Positions 12,364 to 23,710 of a stretch of 64,000 nucleotides of DNA are shown here, in pieces (within the stretch, counting starts at the first letter, position 1; every line of letters starts with the position of its first letter). The notes beneath the pieces are model-generated. The model searched no databases. It saw only the letters and a program-made list of their open reading frames with translations, and was not told the origin of the DNA. Position numbers and translations under genes: made by a program. This stretch comes from Aselliscus stoliczkanus (lineage: Eukaryota; Chordata; Mammalia; Chiroptera; Hipposideridae): positions 74,934,687 to 74,998,686 of the forward strand of contig CM066732.1 in assembly GCA_033961575.1 (NCBI GenBank), written 5' to 3'.

Positions 12364-13870
12364 GAATTTCTTCTAAAAATTAAATAGATGAAAAACTGTC
12401 CCAATCATTTAAGGGTACTTCTAACTTTTAAACCATTTTACAAGAAAAAAAATCAATTCCAAATACATATTCACCACAGTTGGACAACATGGTAGATGAA
12501 AGAAAAAAGGACTGAAAGTTCAATTACATTAACATAAGTCTTGCTAGAACAATAAACTGATAATGGGGTTTTCCTCATGATGCAGGGGAAACATTTTCTA
12601 ATATAATATTTTTCTCTTCCTACCACTAGAATTCTATGAAAAGTTTGGGATAAGATTAAGGGCTATGTTTTGAAGAAACTTGGTGTGAACTTTGCTAACA
12701 ATGATCCAAATAAGTTTTTAGATTACTCTTTCAAGAAATTGCAGTATTTCATGCAAAATGGTATCCACTTTGCCACTAAGATAATTTTTTACTCACCACG
12801 AAATGAAAACCTATATTCTGTTCTCTTTGCATGTCTCTTTAAAACCTCAAACCAGAGGAATGAGTCACAATCTGGACGGTTTTCTTTTTTAATCTTTACT
12901 CTTCTGTTTCTAAGGGATACTTAGTTTCAACTAGATTGCAATTTCATTTTTTGTTTTTTAGAATTGAACAGGTTTTGTAGAATGAGTTAGACATAACCTA
13001 CTGAGATTATTTTGGGCAGCTACCTTTAGAGATGCAAGGTAAAAAAATGGTACATCTAGATTTAATAGAGACAATATTTTGTTCTTTGAGATAGAAAAGA
13101 TGTAATTGTGATATTGGCAGGAAAGATATGTAAGAAATTCTTGGTAGAATTTCATTATATTCAGAGTGCTAAATATATTAGTAAATTTCCTATACAATGA
13201 CAACAGAAACATCTGGTATTGATTTTAATTCAAATTGTTAAATATGCACAATATTACTTCATGTTACTTAAAATTAGAGTACAAAACTCAAGGCATATGG
13301 TAAAAATTATTACACCATTTCTTTGAAAAAAGGGGAAAGCATTACACTCCTAGTTTTATTTTTAATAAAATATTCAATATTCATGTAATAAATGTTTTGT
13401 TAATAAATGTTGATTACATATTGTTAAATATTAATTTATTAATACATATTAATATTTTTCTTTATATAATATTAATTTAGATATTAATGATTAATAATGT
13501 ATTGGTATTAATATAAATTAATATTAATGATAAATGTTGGTTTAGTAAATATTTAATGAATATTTTAATATTTAAAATTACAATAGTAAAATCTTTAATA
13601 CTGTAGTCTAATAAATTCATTTTTTAACAGTGATGAAAATAATGAAAAGCACAACTTTCTCATATACACTGTCTATAAATTATGGTAGCAAAAATACACA
13701 TTGGGAGTATGATTCTACATGGAGAATCTTAGAAATAAGGATTTCTGGTATATTTTAAATATACATTTATTGGGAAATGTTTAGTAAGTGCCTTCAATGG
13801 TTTAGGTACTGGGTAGGTATCTATGATACAATGATGAAAAAGGACATAGTCCTTCCCCTCCAATGCTCAG
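12364..13870. other. AT-rich intergenic sequence
   Basis: No gene found. ORFs at 12670-12924 (plus) and 12958-13212 (minus) have AT-driven composition and no recognisable domain. The end (about 13780-13870) resembles an L2-type fragment ('ggtactgggtaggtatctatgatac'). Confidence 0.5.
13370..13580. repeat. TTAATATT-rich low-complexity tract
   Basis: About 200 bp built almost only from A and T with recurring ATTAAT/ATTAATATT words that are close to self-complementary. It is best explained as low-complexity AT expansion. Confidence 0.7.
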
Positions 13871-13888
13871 TCTAAAAGAAGGCAAATA

Positions 13889-14816
13889 CATATATTTTTT
13901 CAATTACAGAGAATTTAATGGTATTTCTACATCCAGGACCAGAGGATGAGACTGGCTGCAACCTGAGGCTCCAGGCAGATTGGGCAATGTCCAGTAGTGT
14001 TGAGGATTCTGGGCTTGCAACTGGCTGGCTGGCTGGCTGGGGCCCAGGGCAGAGGATGGGACATGCCCCTCACTGTCACTGAGGCTCCCAGAAGGGCTTC
14101 CCATACTCATGGTTGTGTTACAGATGGGGAATCTGAGGCCCAGGAGTGGGCTTAGAAGGGGCAGTCTAGCCAGATGCCCACAAGTGAGGGTGGGGCTAGG
14201 ACTTGGCACAGTGCCATGGCCTGCCGCGGGAGCCCATTCGCCTTCCCGCCCCAGTGGGTGGTCCGCTAGAGATCAGGCATGCCCTGTCTGGCATGTGTTC
14301 AGCTCAATCTGCACAGTGCCCAGGGCTCCTCAGTCTGGAGGCTTTAGGGGACTGTACTTCAGGGAGGAGAGGTATGTGTCCCAGCCCAGCATCAGGCCAT
14401 TGATGTAGGTGACTCAGAATTGGGGTGGCAATTCTGCCGCAGCCCTGACAGATCTCGCGCAGAGTCTGGCCCTCTAAGCAGCCAAGATCCAAGAAGTACC
14501 AGATGCCCAGCATGGGAGACGCAACCAGCTGGGTCTTCGAGGACCTTCTTGAGGGCATCTGGGAAGCCATGGAGACCGGACACTGGAAGTCCAGCCGGAG
14601 GTCATAGCAGTGCAGGAAGTGGCCCATGATGTCGCCCGTCACAAACACGCTCGCTGAGAGCCGCGGGAGGAATTTCCGCCCCGGCTGGTATTAATCTCCC
14701 AGCATTGGAGCGCAAAGCCCTCGCCCCCATGACAGCGCCACAGTCCAGCATGTTGGTGACATGGCCTTGAACTGGGGCTGCAGGCCACCAACGCCATAGC
14801 CCGTGGGGACCTCCGT
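13889..14816 (-). pseudogene. Processed retrocopy of an unidentified gene
   Basis: A 0.93-kb GC-rich island sits in AT-rich DNA. On the minus strand it ends with an ATTAAA poly(A) signal (near 13917) and a short A-run (13896-13901). It is bracketed by near-identical 14-bp direct repeats AAAGAAGRCAAATA at 13875-13888 and 14817-14830, the mark of L1-driven retrotransposition of an mRNA. Protein-like stretches occur in shifting frames: 'FVTGDIMGHFLHCYDLRL' near 14590-14650, 'GIWYFLDLGCLEGQTLREIC' near 14450-14510, and a possible C-terminus ending 'WDTYLSSL' near 14370, followed by about 450 bp of 3' UTR. At least two frameshifts and an early stop make it non-functional as protein. I do not recognise the parent gene. 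Confidence 0.75.
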
Positions 14817-14879
14817 AAAGAAGACAAATATTTAAGAAGTAATTGCAATAAAACAAGAAAAGTGCTATAAATAATAATA

Positions 14880-15010
14880 ATAATAGCTAATCCTTTTTTT
14901 GTGCACTTGTAGTGGGCCAGCACCTTATATATTTACTCAGGTAATCCCCACAGCAATCTATGAGATAGATGCTATAAAGATAAAGAGGTGTATTTAATAT
15001 CTGTATTCTA
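14880..15010 (-). mobile_element. MIR fragment
   Basis: The plus strand reads 'gcacttgtagtgggccagcacc', 'actcaggtaatccccacagc', 'ctatgagatagatgct', which is the antisense MIR core. It is truncated. Confidence 0.6.
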
Positions 15011-15394
15011 ACAGATCTTATGTTTAGGGAAGTCAGACATTTGAGCCAAGTCCTATAGGATGTATATGTGGACAAGAGGGAGTGATACATCAGCCAGTAT
15101 AACATAAATTATGCTACAGGAACCTCAATCCCCAAATCTTAATGGCTTATAATAACAATGATACATAGTCACTCATAAAACCCGACTTGGCTTGGGACTC
15201 TTCATGTCTCCTCATTCTGGGACCCAAACTGACAGAGCCTCCACCATCTGAAGCATCACCAGTTGCTACAGCAAAAAAAAAGGGGGTGTGATAAATCACA
15301 CATTGGCTCTTCAAGTCTCTACCTATAAGACCCATGTCACTTCTCCTCTGTTTTCATTCACCAAAACAAATCACATGATCACTTCTCGTTTTAA
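15011..15394. other. Intergenic sequence, nothing recognised
   Basis: No gene. It contains an A-rich run followed by GGGGG near 15270-15285. Confidence 0.45.
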
Positions 15395-15795
15395 TGGGAA
15401 AGAGAAGGGTCATCCTCTATTATACCTATAAGTAAGGGAACAGGAAAACTGGGGAATAAAATTAATGTCTACCAAGGGATAGAGAGGATTAATAAATCTA
15501 GGATAAAGGACATACACAAAGGCATAGACATGAATGAGTGTTTGGTACACCCATGGTTCAATTATGAAAGTCCAGGATGCAGGTGGGAAACTATGAGGAG
15601 AGGAAAAAGTAGGTGAATGCCAAATCATGAGACTTTTAGCACATTGGGAAGTTTAGACTTCATTGTTTAGAACATAGGAAGTTACTCAGGATTTTAAGTA
15701 GTAGAAACACTATCAAAAATTTCATTTAGAAAGACCATGTTAGCTGAAGCAAGATTAGCTGAAGCAAGTTAGAAGAAGAAAGTAGAGATAAAGGA
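15395..15795 (+). mobile_element. L2-like LINE fragment
   Basis: The sequence around 15620-15760 ('acattgggaagtttagactt', 'actcaggattttaagtag', 'tttagaaagaccatgttagctg') follows the L2 phrase order. It is old, with no TSD. Confidence 0.5.
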
Positions 15796-15798
15796 ATT

Positions 15799-16310
15799 GT
15801 ATGAGTTTCTATTGCTGGGTAACGAGTTACCACAGACTTAGCAGCTTAAAATTTAACAACACGTTTATTACCTAACAGTTTCTGTGGGTCAAAAATCTGG
15901 GCACAGCTCAGCTGAGGTCTCTGCGTCCAAGACTCACCAAGTTGCAATCCAAGTGTCAGCTGGGTCATAAGATGCTCAGCTGTGGAGAGATCCACTTCCA
16001 TCCTCCCTCATATTGTTGGCAGAATTCACTTTCTTGCTGCTGTAAGCCTGAAGGTTTTAGTTTCTTGTCTGGAGGCCCAGCTCCTAAAAAGTCACTCATA
16101 GTTCTTTGCACATGGGCTCTACCAACATGGCCACTTTGTGACAGTTTATTTATTCAAAGCCAGCAAGGGAGAGAGCCTCTCACCTCAGGGAGGGCCTAGA
16201 CCTCTTTTAAGGGTTTTCAGCTAATTAAATCAGGCTCACCCAAGATAATCTTGATTATCAGTTAGTTTTCAAGGGGAAGGGGAGTATATAGGGCACAAAA
16301 AACAGCAGAT
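15799..16310 (-). mobile_element. MaLR-type LTR
   Basis: The antisense 3' end is recognisable: 'tttctattgctgggtaacga', then 'ttaccacagacttagcagct', then 'cagtttctgtgggtc'. The body contains 'cacatgggctctaccaac' and 'caaagccagcaagggagaga'. This pattern is typical of mammalian ERVL-MaLR solitary LTRs. The subfamily is not assigned. Confidence 0.65.
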
Positions 16311-16884
16311 GTAAATCATTGGAGCCACCCTACAGTCTGAGTACAACAGGAACCAAATGAAAGTATATTTCAAGAGTCTAGGTGAAAATTCAAAAATGTT
16401 TAGGAGATACAAATATACCTTAGATACAATTTAATTGTATCAAACTTTAAATAATGATCAGTTTCGTTCTTTATTTTCTTATCTGTAGAACTGAACTCTG
16501 ATAATACTCGAAGTAAATATTTTTTAAATGTTTAGACCTTTATAAGAAAACAGCCACAAATATTTCAAATATCTGGATTATTCTAGCTAAGAGCAAAAAT
16601 AAAACAAACTGTATAGGGATATCAGATTATCAAGCATTGAGTCCAATGCTACAACTCACACACAAAAACTAGTAATTACTTCATAGTATCACCAATAGGG
16701 TTTATATATAATTTTATGAGTTGAAAAAAAAGGTATAGAATATAATTGATAAAGGTTATGCTGCATTTCTACTCAGATAGCTTATCAAAATAATTGTTTA
16801 AAAACATATATTTACACATAGGCAATTGTTTCTAAAGGGTAAAATAATTTAATGACTGTTGTGTAAAATCTTCACGTATCTATA
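16310..16884. other. AT-rich intergenic sequence
   Basis: No gene or repeat recognised before the mariner-type MITE. Confidence 0.45.
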
Positions 16885-17125
16885 CCAGGAGTGCCAAAAA
16901 AAAATGTATAAGAGTGGACACTTTGGTCAACGTTACTCAAGCAGTAGTTCGCTGTAATCAGAAGTGTCTGGATGCTGATTGGTAACCACTTTGAGCACCT
17001 CTTGTAATTGCAGAAATCAAACGTGACTGGTATTCATCTTTTGTTATCAGTATATATTGAATATTACAATTTTAATACACTTTTCTTTTCTTAAAATGTG
17101 TATACATTTTTTTTGGCACCCTCTG
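16885..17125. mobile_element. Mariner-type MITE, 241 bp
   Basis: Terminal inverted repeats pair CCAGGAGTGCCAAAAA (left) with TTTTTTTTGGCACCCTCTG (right), and continue inward as TGTATA...TATACA. TA dinucleotides flank both ends (16883-16884 and 17126-17127), the Tc1/mariner target-site signature. There is no transposase inside, so it was mobilised in trans. A shorter sibling lies at 47661-47795. Confidence 0.9.
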
Positions 17126-17665
17126 TATAATTTGAAAACCCAAAAAATGTAAGGATGTCAGTGGAGCCAAAGGCATTGCAGTCAGGGCTGAAAGACATTT
17201 AATAACTCTCTCAGAAAGTGACAAACCACCTGCCCCAATTGTCCCTAATTAGAAATATCAGCCATGTGTGCTCCTAATGAGCCATAAATATATATATAAT
17301 TGACTAAAAAGAGAGAGAAAAACAGGTAATATCCATTGATGTCCATTTCCCCGTTTTACCTTTACAGAACCTCCTTAATGCCTGCATTTTTTTAAATGAA
17401 ACAAAAGTGAGCAATACAATTATTTTAGATCTATGCCAGCTACCATATCGTTAGGCTAATATTACAGACAACTGGCAATTGCGGGAGACAGTTGAGAACT
17501 CATGCAAAGCACATTGTACAGAGATTGATTTTACACGTTTAGGGCAATGCAACAGTTGAGAAACTTGTGGAACAATCTTTAAGTGAAGACTCAATTTATG
17601 GACTAGTATTTAACTCAAAGAATACAAACCAGGGGGAAAAGCCTCCCAAATTTTCAATGACCTTT
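17126..17665. other. Intergenic sequence, nothing recognised
   Basis: Repeat-poor, with no coding signal. It could hold unrecognised ancient repeats or regulatory DNA. Confidence 0.45.
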
Positions 17666-17681
17666 AAAGAAATTTCATGAA

Positions 17682-17770
17682 AGGGCCGGCCGAGTGGCGC
17701 AGTGGTTGGGAGCTGGCTTGGGATGCCAGCGGTCCCGGTTCGGGTCCCACATGTGAGGGCCAGTGACACT

Positions 17771-17799
<29 letters not shown>
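17682..17799 (+). mobile_element. tRNA-derived SINE, short form
   Basis: A well-preserved copy: GGGCCGGCCGAGTGGCGCAG to GACACTGCCCTC, then a long pure A tail (about 26). Perfect direct repeats AAAGAAATTTCATGA lie at 17666-17680 and 17800-17814. The uninterrupted tail suggests a young insertion. Confidence 0.95.
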
Positions 17800-17802
<3 letters not shown>

Positions 17803-17814
17803 GAAATTTCATGA

Positions 17815-18359
17815 CAATCTCTGCTTTCTACAATATCCAGGGCTCCAGAACACTTACAGTACAGAAGCATGTTTTGCATCCTGAGCTTCAAAAAATGTCA
17901 CGTTATTTGTATCAAACAAAAGAAATCCAGTTAATTATTTCACAGAAAATAAATCTAAAATGAAAGAACTTTGTGTGTGCATGAAAACTTCATGGGGTCG
18001 CCAGGAACCCAGCTAGGCAGATACCAGCTCAGCGTGCTTGCTTTTTAGGATGCTGTGACATGCACGCTGCCTGCTGAGGATGTGAAAGGAGACGAGTCAG
18101 AAGATAATGGGTCAATTTCAGGTGTCTTCACATCCTGTCAAAGTGAACATTGGAAAGTGTTTATCACTATTATTTATATAACATTGAATGAAAAAAGATT
18201 TTGAAATTTGTTGTCCCCTGGAATGCTTGGCTAACACTCCATAGATAATAAACAAAAGGTAATTACAGGGTAACACTGCAGCATATCACTCAAAGAGAAT
18301 TATTTTTAAAAAATGGTTTCATGAACTTTTGTGCCTCCCAAACTAACATTTTACATATA
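17815..18359. other. Intergenic sequence, nothing recognised
   Basis: No gene. It is somewhat more GC-rich at 17990-18080. No repeat match was recognised. Confidence 0.45.
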
Positions 18360-18373
18360 AAAATTAGCTCAAG

Positions 18374-18478
18374 GGGCTGGCCAAGTGGCGCGGTGGTTAA
18401 GCACTGGCTTGGGAAGCCAGCGGCCCCAGTTCTGTCCCACATATGAGGGCCAGTGACACTGCCCTCAAAAAAAAAAAA
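18374..18478 (+). mobile_element. tRNA-derived SINE, short form
   Basis: GGGGCTGGCCAAGTGGCGCGG to GACACTGCCCTC plus an A tail. Direct repeats AAATTAGCTCAA lie just before it and at the tail end (to about 18490). The box B-like region has lost two bases (GTTCTGTCCC). Confidence 0.92.
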
Positions 18479-19830
18479 AAATTAGCTCAAAAATATATTC
18501 TAAGGGTTTTTCATCACAATCACAATTCATTCCTAGTTAAACAATGAAGAATGAATATAGCATCTTTAAAACAAAACTTTTTGGACATATAATTGACATA
18601 CAGTACAATAAACTGATTATATATAAGTATACAATTTGACAAATTTTAATCTGTAAGTAGGTGTGCAATTGCCACCAGTCTTTCCTTATTCGCGTTTGTA
18701 TTTCCTCCTCCTGTCCCTCCCTAGCCATACCTTCCCTATCCCCAAGGCAACCATGATCACCTTAGATTAGTTTGCATTTTCTAAAATTTTACACAAGTGA
18801 TGTTATATGTGTCTTGCTTTTTTCACTCACCATAATTATTTTGAGATTCATTTGGGTAGTTGTATGTATCATTTTTTTTCTGATTTCTGAGTAGTATTCC
18901 ACTGTATAAATATAACACAATTTTTTTTAATCTCTTCACCTATTGATAGATATGAGTATCCAGATTATTTCTAATTTTTGGTTTTTATAAATACAGCTAC
19001 TAAGAGCCTCCATGTACAAGACTATGTGTAAACAGAAGCTTCCGTTTCTCTTGGGTAGATACTTAGGAGCAAAAGGACCAGGTCATATATTAAGAGTATG
19101 TTTAACATTTTCAGAAACTGCCAAACTGTTTTCCTAAGCTGTTGTACTCATTTTATTTACAGTTCACATATGAATTCTGGTTTCTCCACATCCTCACCAA
19201 TTCTTGATACAGTAGGTCTTTTTCATTTTAACCATTCTAAAAGTGTGTGGTGGGACTCATTATAATTTTGATTTGCAGTTACTTCCTTCATGAATAATAT
19301 AGTTGAGCATCTTTTCTTGTGTTTATTTGCTATCTGTATATATTTTTGGTTATGTCTCTGTTCAAATCTTTTGCATGTTTTTAACTGGGTTCTGTATCCT
19401 TTATTAGCTGTATGCTTTGCAAATATTTTCTCCCAGTCTGTGGCTTGTCTTTTCCTTCTCTTACTGTGTCTTTTGAAGAACAGAGTATTTTCATTTTAAT
19501 GCAGTCAAGTTTATCAAGTTTTTCTTTTGTAGATTGTGCTTTTGTTGTCATATGTAACAAATTGAAATCTTTGTGTAATCCAAGGTCAAAAGATTTTCTT
19601 ATATATTTTCTTCTAGCAATTTTATAATTTCAGGTTTTACATTAGATCTATAAGCCATCTTAAGTTAATTTTTATATATAGTACAAAGTATTGATCAAAG
19701 TTTGTTTGTTTGTTTGTTTTTGCATATAGATAACCAATTTACTCCAGGACTATTTGTTTAAAAGATTTTTTTCCTTCCTTGAAAAGTATGGGTATATTTC
19801 TGGATTCTCAACTCTGTTACATTGATCTAC

Positions 19831-19977
19831 TTATTTATTATTTATTTTTGGGGGTACAATCTAGTTTAATTAACACACTTGGTCTGAGTAATTCATCTCT
19901 GTTTCCTGATAGTTAGGTGGGACAGGAACAAAGCTCCAACAATTAAGGTCCCAGAGAGGCCTGCCACCCACAGAGCT
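19831..19977 (-). pseudogene. Small unidentified retrocopy nested in L1
   Basis: A 147-bp insert interrupts the L1 reverse-transcriptase region and is flanked by TTGATCTAYTTA repeats (19822 and 19979 onward). On the minus strand it shows an open tail of about 25 codons ending in TGA ('VAGLSGTLIVGALFLSHLTI' within it), a short 3' UTR, and AATAAA next to an A-rich end. It looks like the 5'-truncated 3' end of a small membrane-protein mRNA. I do not recognise the parent. Confidence 0.55.
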
Positions 19978-22220
19978 TTGATCTATTTACCCCAAGGCCA
20001 GTCTTGATTGCTACAATTTTATAATAAACATTAAACAAAGGTTGTATTAGCCCATGAACTTTGTTTGTTTTTGAAAATTGATTTGGCTATTCTTTATTCT
20101 TTGCATTTCCATATGAATTTTAAGATCAACATTAATTTCTATAAAAAAGATATGCTGAGATTTCGATTGCATTAAATCTGTAGATCAATTTGGGGGACAC
20201 TTGACATCCTAACAATATTGAGTCTTCCTATCTATGACAGGGTGCAACTCTCCATTTATTTAGGTCTTTAGTTTCTCTTAGTAACATTCTGCAGTTTCCA
20301 GTATACAGGTGTTGCACATCTTTTGTCAGATTTACCCCTAAGTATTTCGTATCTTTGATCTATATAAATAGTATTATTTATTTCAGTTTCTAATTGTCTA
20401 TTACTAGTTTATAGAAATGCAATTGATTATATTATATATAACATAATACAAAGATTATCACATAGTACAACTGAATATATTATATTCTGCAACCTGAGTA
20501 ACATCACACTTAGTATCATTTTAGTAAAGTCCACCAGATTTTCTGCATGATCGTCTGCCTAAAAAATAGTTTTAGTTCTTCCCTTCTAATGTGGATGCCT
20601 TTTATTTCTTTCTCTTGTCTAATGCACTAGCTAGTGCCTTCAATACAAGTGAGAACAGACATCGTTGCTTTGTTCCTGATCTTAGAGGCAAGTGCATTGA
20701 GCCTTTGCCCATTAAGGATGATGTTAGTGCTAGATTTTTCACAAATGCTCTTTATCAAGTTGAGGATGTTCTTTTTTATTCCTAGCTTGCTGAGAGTTTT
20801 TATTAGCAATGGATGTTGGATTTTGTCCAATGTTGTTTATGTAACTATGAGATGACTATATGGCTTTTCTTTTTTCTTTTGTTAATATACTGATTTTTAT
20901 TGATTTTCAAATGTTCAACCCATCTTATGCCTCTGAGATAAACTTCATTGGTCACAATGTATGCTTTTTATATATTGTTGGATTTGATTGGCTAAAATTT
21001 TATTTAGAACTTTTGCATATATGTTCATGAAAAATATGAGTCTATAGTTTTCTTATTGGTGTCAGGGTAATCTGGTCTTATAGTATGGATTGAGAAGTAT
21101 TGCTTCCTCTTCAATTTTCTGGAAGTGTTCATGTAGCATTGGTTTTGAAGCCACCTGGGCCTGGAATTTTCTTTATGTAAAGGTTTTTAACTACCCTGAA
21201 TACACATTCAAATTCTTTAATAGATATAGAACTATTCAGGTAACCTGTTTCTCTTGAGTGAGGTTTAGTAGTTTGTATTTTCAGGAATTTTTTCCATTTC
21301 ACTTAAGTTGTTAAATTTATTGGCATAAAGTTGTTCATGATGGTCCCTTATTATCCTTTTAATAGTTGTAAGACCTATTGTGGTTTCCTCTCTCATTCCT
21401 GTTATTGGTAATTTATGTCTTGTCTCTTTTTTTCTTGATCACTCTGGCTAGAGGTTTATCACTTTAATTGATCTCTTCAAAAAACCAGATTTTGGTTTTA
21501 TTGATTTTTCTGTATTATTATTTTTTTCTATGTCATTGATTTCTACTCTTCTCTTTATTATTTGTTTTCTTCTGTTTACTTTAGGCATCATCTTCTCTTC
21601 TTTTTTCTAGTTTTCTAAGGTGGAAGCTAATTTATTTGCAAATTTTCTTTTTTCTAATAATATAGGCACTTAGTGCTATAAATGTCTCACTAAGTATTGT
21701 GTTAGAAGCAATGTCCTATAATAAGTTTTGATGTGTTGTGTTTTCATTTTCATTCAGTTCAAAATCCTTTTACATTTTTATTTGATTTATTCTTTATCCT
21801 AAGTGTTATTTAGAATTTAATAATGTGATTTTTAATTTCCAAATATTTGGGCATTTCCCAGAGATCTTTTGGTTATTGGTTTCTAATTTAATTCCACAGT
21901 AATAAGAGAAAATACATTTTTATGATGTGAATACCTTTAAACTTATTGAGAGACATGTTATATGCCCCTAAGTTATGGTCTATCTTGGTAAATGGTCTGT
22001 GTGCATGTGAAAAGAATGTGCATTCTACTGTTGTTGGATGGAGTTTTCTAAAAATGTCAATTAGATTACATTTATTAATAGTATTATTCAAGTCTTTTAC
22101 GTCCTTGCTTATTTTCTTTCTCGTTTTTCTATCAATCATTGAGAGAAAGTTTTAAAACCTCTGACTTTAATTGTGAATTTGTCTACTTCTTGATGCTCTA
22201 TCTGTTTATGTTTATTGTAT

Positions 22221-22327
22221 TTTTTTTTTTTTTTGAGGGCAGTGTCACTGGCCCTCACATGTGGGACCGAACTGGGGCTGCTGGCTTCCGAAGCCAGCGC
22301 ATAACCACCGCGCCACTCGGCTGGCCC
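22221..22327 (-). mobile_element. tRNA-derived SINE, short form
   Basis: T-run, GAGGGCAGTGTCACTGG, and the head to GGCTGGCCC. Direct repeat TGTTTATTGTAT at 22209-22220 and 22328-22339. It is inserted in the antisense L1. Confidence 0.93.
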
Positions 22328-22600
22328 TGTTTATTGTATTTTAATTTCTGTTAGGTGCATAAATGTTTTGGATTGTTATGTCCTTTTGATGAATTGGCTC
22401 TTTTATCATTAGGAAAGCACATTCTTCATCCTTGCTCATAGTCATTGCTCTGAAATCTACTTTGTTTGCTATTAATAACCACTCCAGGTTTTGTATGATT
22501 AGTATTAGCATGAAAATTTCTTTTTCCATTGTTCCTTTTTACCTATTTGTATCTTGATTTGAAAGTGTGTTTCTTGTAAGCAGCATATAATTGAGTTTTG

Positions 22601-22712
22601 CTTTTTTTTTTTTTTTTTGAGGGCAGTGTCACTGTCCCTCACAAGTGGGACCCGAACCGGGGCCACTGGCTTCCGAAGCCAGTGCTTAACCACCGCGCCA
22701 CTCAGCCGGTCC
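22601..22712 (-). mobile_element. tRNA-derived SINE, short form
   Basis: T-run of 17, GAGGGCAGTGTCACTG, and the head to AGCCGGTCC. Direct repeat TGAGTTTTG at 22592-22600 and 22713-22721. This is the second independent SINE hit in the same L1, only 274 bp from the first. Confidence 0.92.
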
Positions 22713-23224
22713 TGAGTTTTGTTTTTTGATTCAATCTGATCATCTATACCTTTTAATTAGGGTGTTCAGACCATTTACATTAATGCCATCATTAGTATGG
22801 TTATCTTAAAATTGATCATATTACTATTTTTTTATATGTTTCATCTATTCTTATCCATTTTTGTTTTCTGCCTTCTTTCGGATTGAATAAAATAAATGTA
22901 TTTTTGCCAGGCATAGAATTGTAGATTGACGATTTTTTCTGCACTGCTTGGAAGAGGTTGTTCCACTATTTTCTCACTTGTACTGTTTCATATGAGCAAT
23001 CTGCTATCATCATCTTTATTCCTCTGTACGTAACATGTATGTGGTAGGCAGAATAATCACCCATGCCTGATTTAGATGATGATATATGCAACTTTTGAAC
23101 TAATAAGGTTTAGGTGATATTTTAAAACTTTGTGTTGGTACTATAATTGGAGATCTTAGGATGAGGGTGAGTGTATTTTTACATATGGGATATGTGGAGG
23201 TATACTTAAGGGCCAGAAGATGGA

Positions 23225-23710
23225 CTATGCTAGGTAGAATAATGGCCTCCAAAGGTGTTCATGCCTTAATACCCTGAAACTGTGAATATGTTAGGTCACA
23301 TGACAAAGGGTAATTAAGGTTGCAGATAGAATTAAGTTTGCTAATCAAATGACCTTAAAATAGGGAGGTTATTCTGGATTGTCTAGGTAGGTCCAACATA
23401 ATCACATGGGTCTTTCAAAGTGGAAACAGGATCAGAAACATGCTTATGTGCTGGTTTTGAAGATGGCAGAAGGGGCCATGAGCCAAGGAATGTGGATAGC
23501 CTCTAGCAGCTAGAAAAGAGGAGGGAACAGATTTTTTTCCTGGAACTTCCAGAAGAATACAGCCCAGCTGACACCTTGATTTTAGCCAAGTAAGTCCCAT
23601 GTCAGACTTCTAACATATAGAACTATAAGATAATAAACTTGTGTTGTTTTAAGCTTTTAAAGTTTGACATAATTTGTTATAGAAGCTATAGAAATCTAAT
23701 ACAATATATT
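23225..23710 (+). mobile_element. MaLR-type LTR
   Basis: The phrase order 'aatggcctccaaaggtgttc', 'ctgaaactgtgaatatgtta', 'cctctagcagctagaaaag', 'gctgacaccttgatttta', 'ataataaacttgtgttgttt' and the end 'atagaaatctaatacaata' is that of mammalian MaLR solitary LTRs, including an AATAAA polyadenylation signal near 23632. The subfamily is not assigned. Confidence 0.7.

Larger units (their letters stand above)
18560..22905 (-). mobile_element. Old LINE-1, near-complete ORF2 region, antisense
   Basis: Read on the minus strand it runs from an ORF2 endonuclease start (near 22600-22850; 'CCLQETHF' and 'IQNIYAPN' motifs seen near 22360-22620). It continues through reverse transcriptase and C-terminal sequence ('MDKIQHPLLIKTLSKLGI' near 20800), to an L1M-type 3' UTR near 18560-19280. 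Many stops and frameshifts occur. It hosts two SINEs (22221-22327, 22601-22712) and one small retrocopy (19831-19977). Confidence 0.85.

Noticed and set aside
17700..17760. Possible functional tRNA gene
   Set aside because: Box A/B and an anticodon-like arm exist, but no acceptor stem pairs, and the same sequence repeats as a SINE with TSDs and A tails.
17596..17884. Recurrent 'RAVSLALICGTRTRAAGFPSQ'-like peptide in many frames
   Set aside because: It is the translated short SINE head, repeated across the window, not a protein family.
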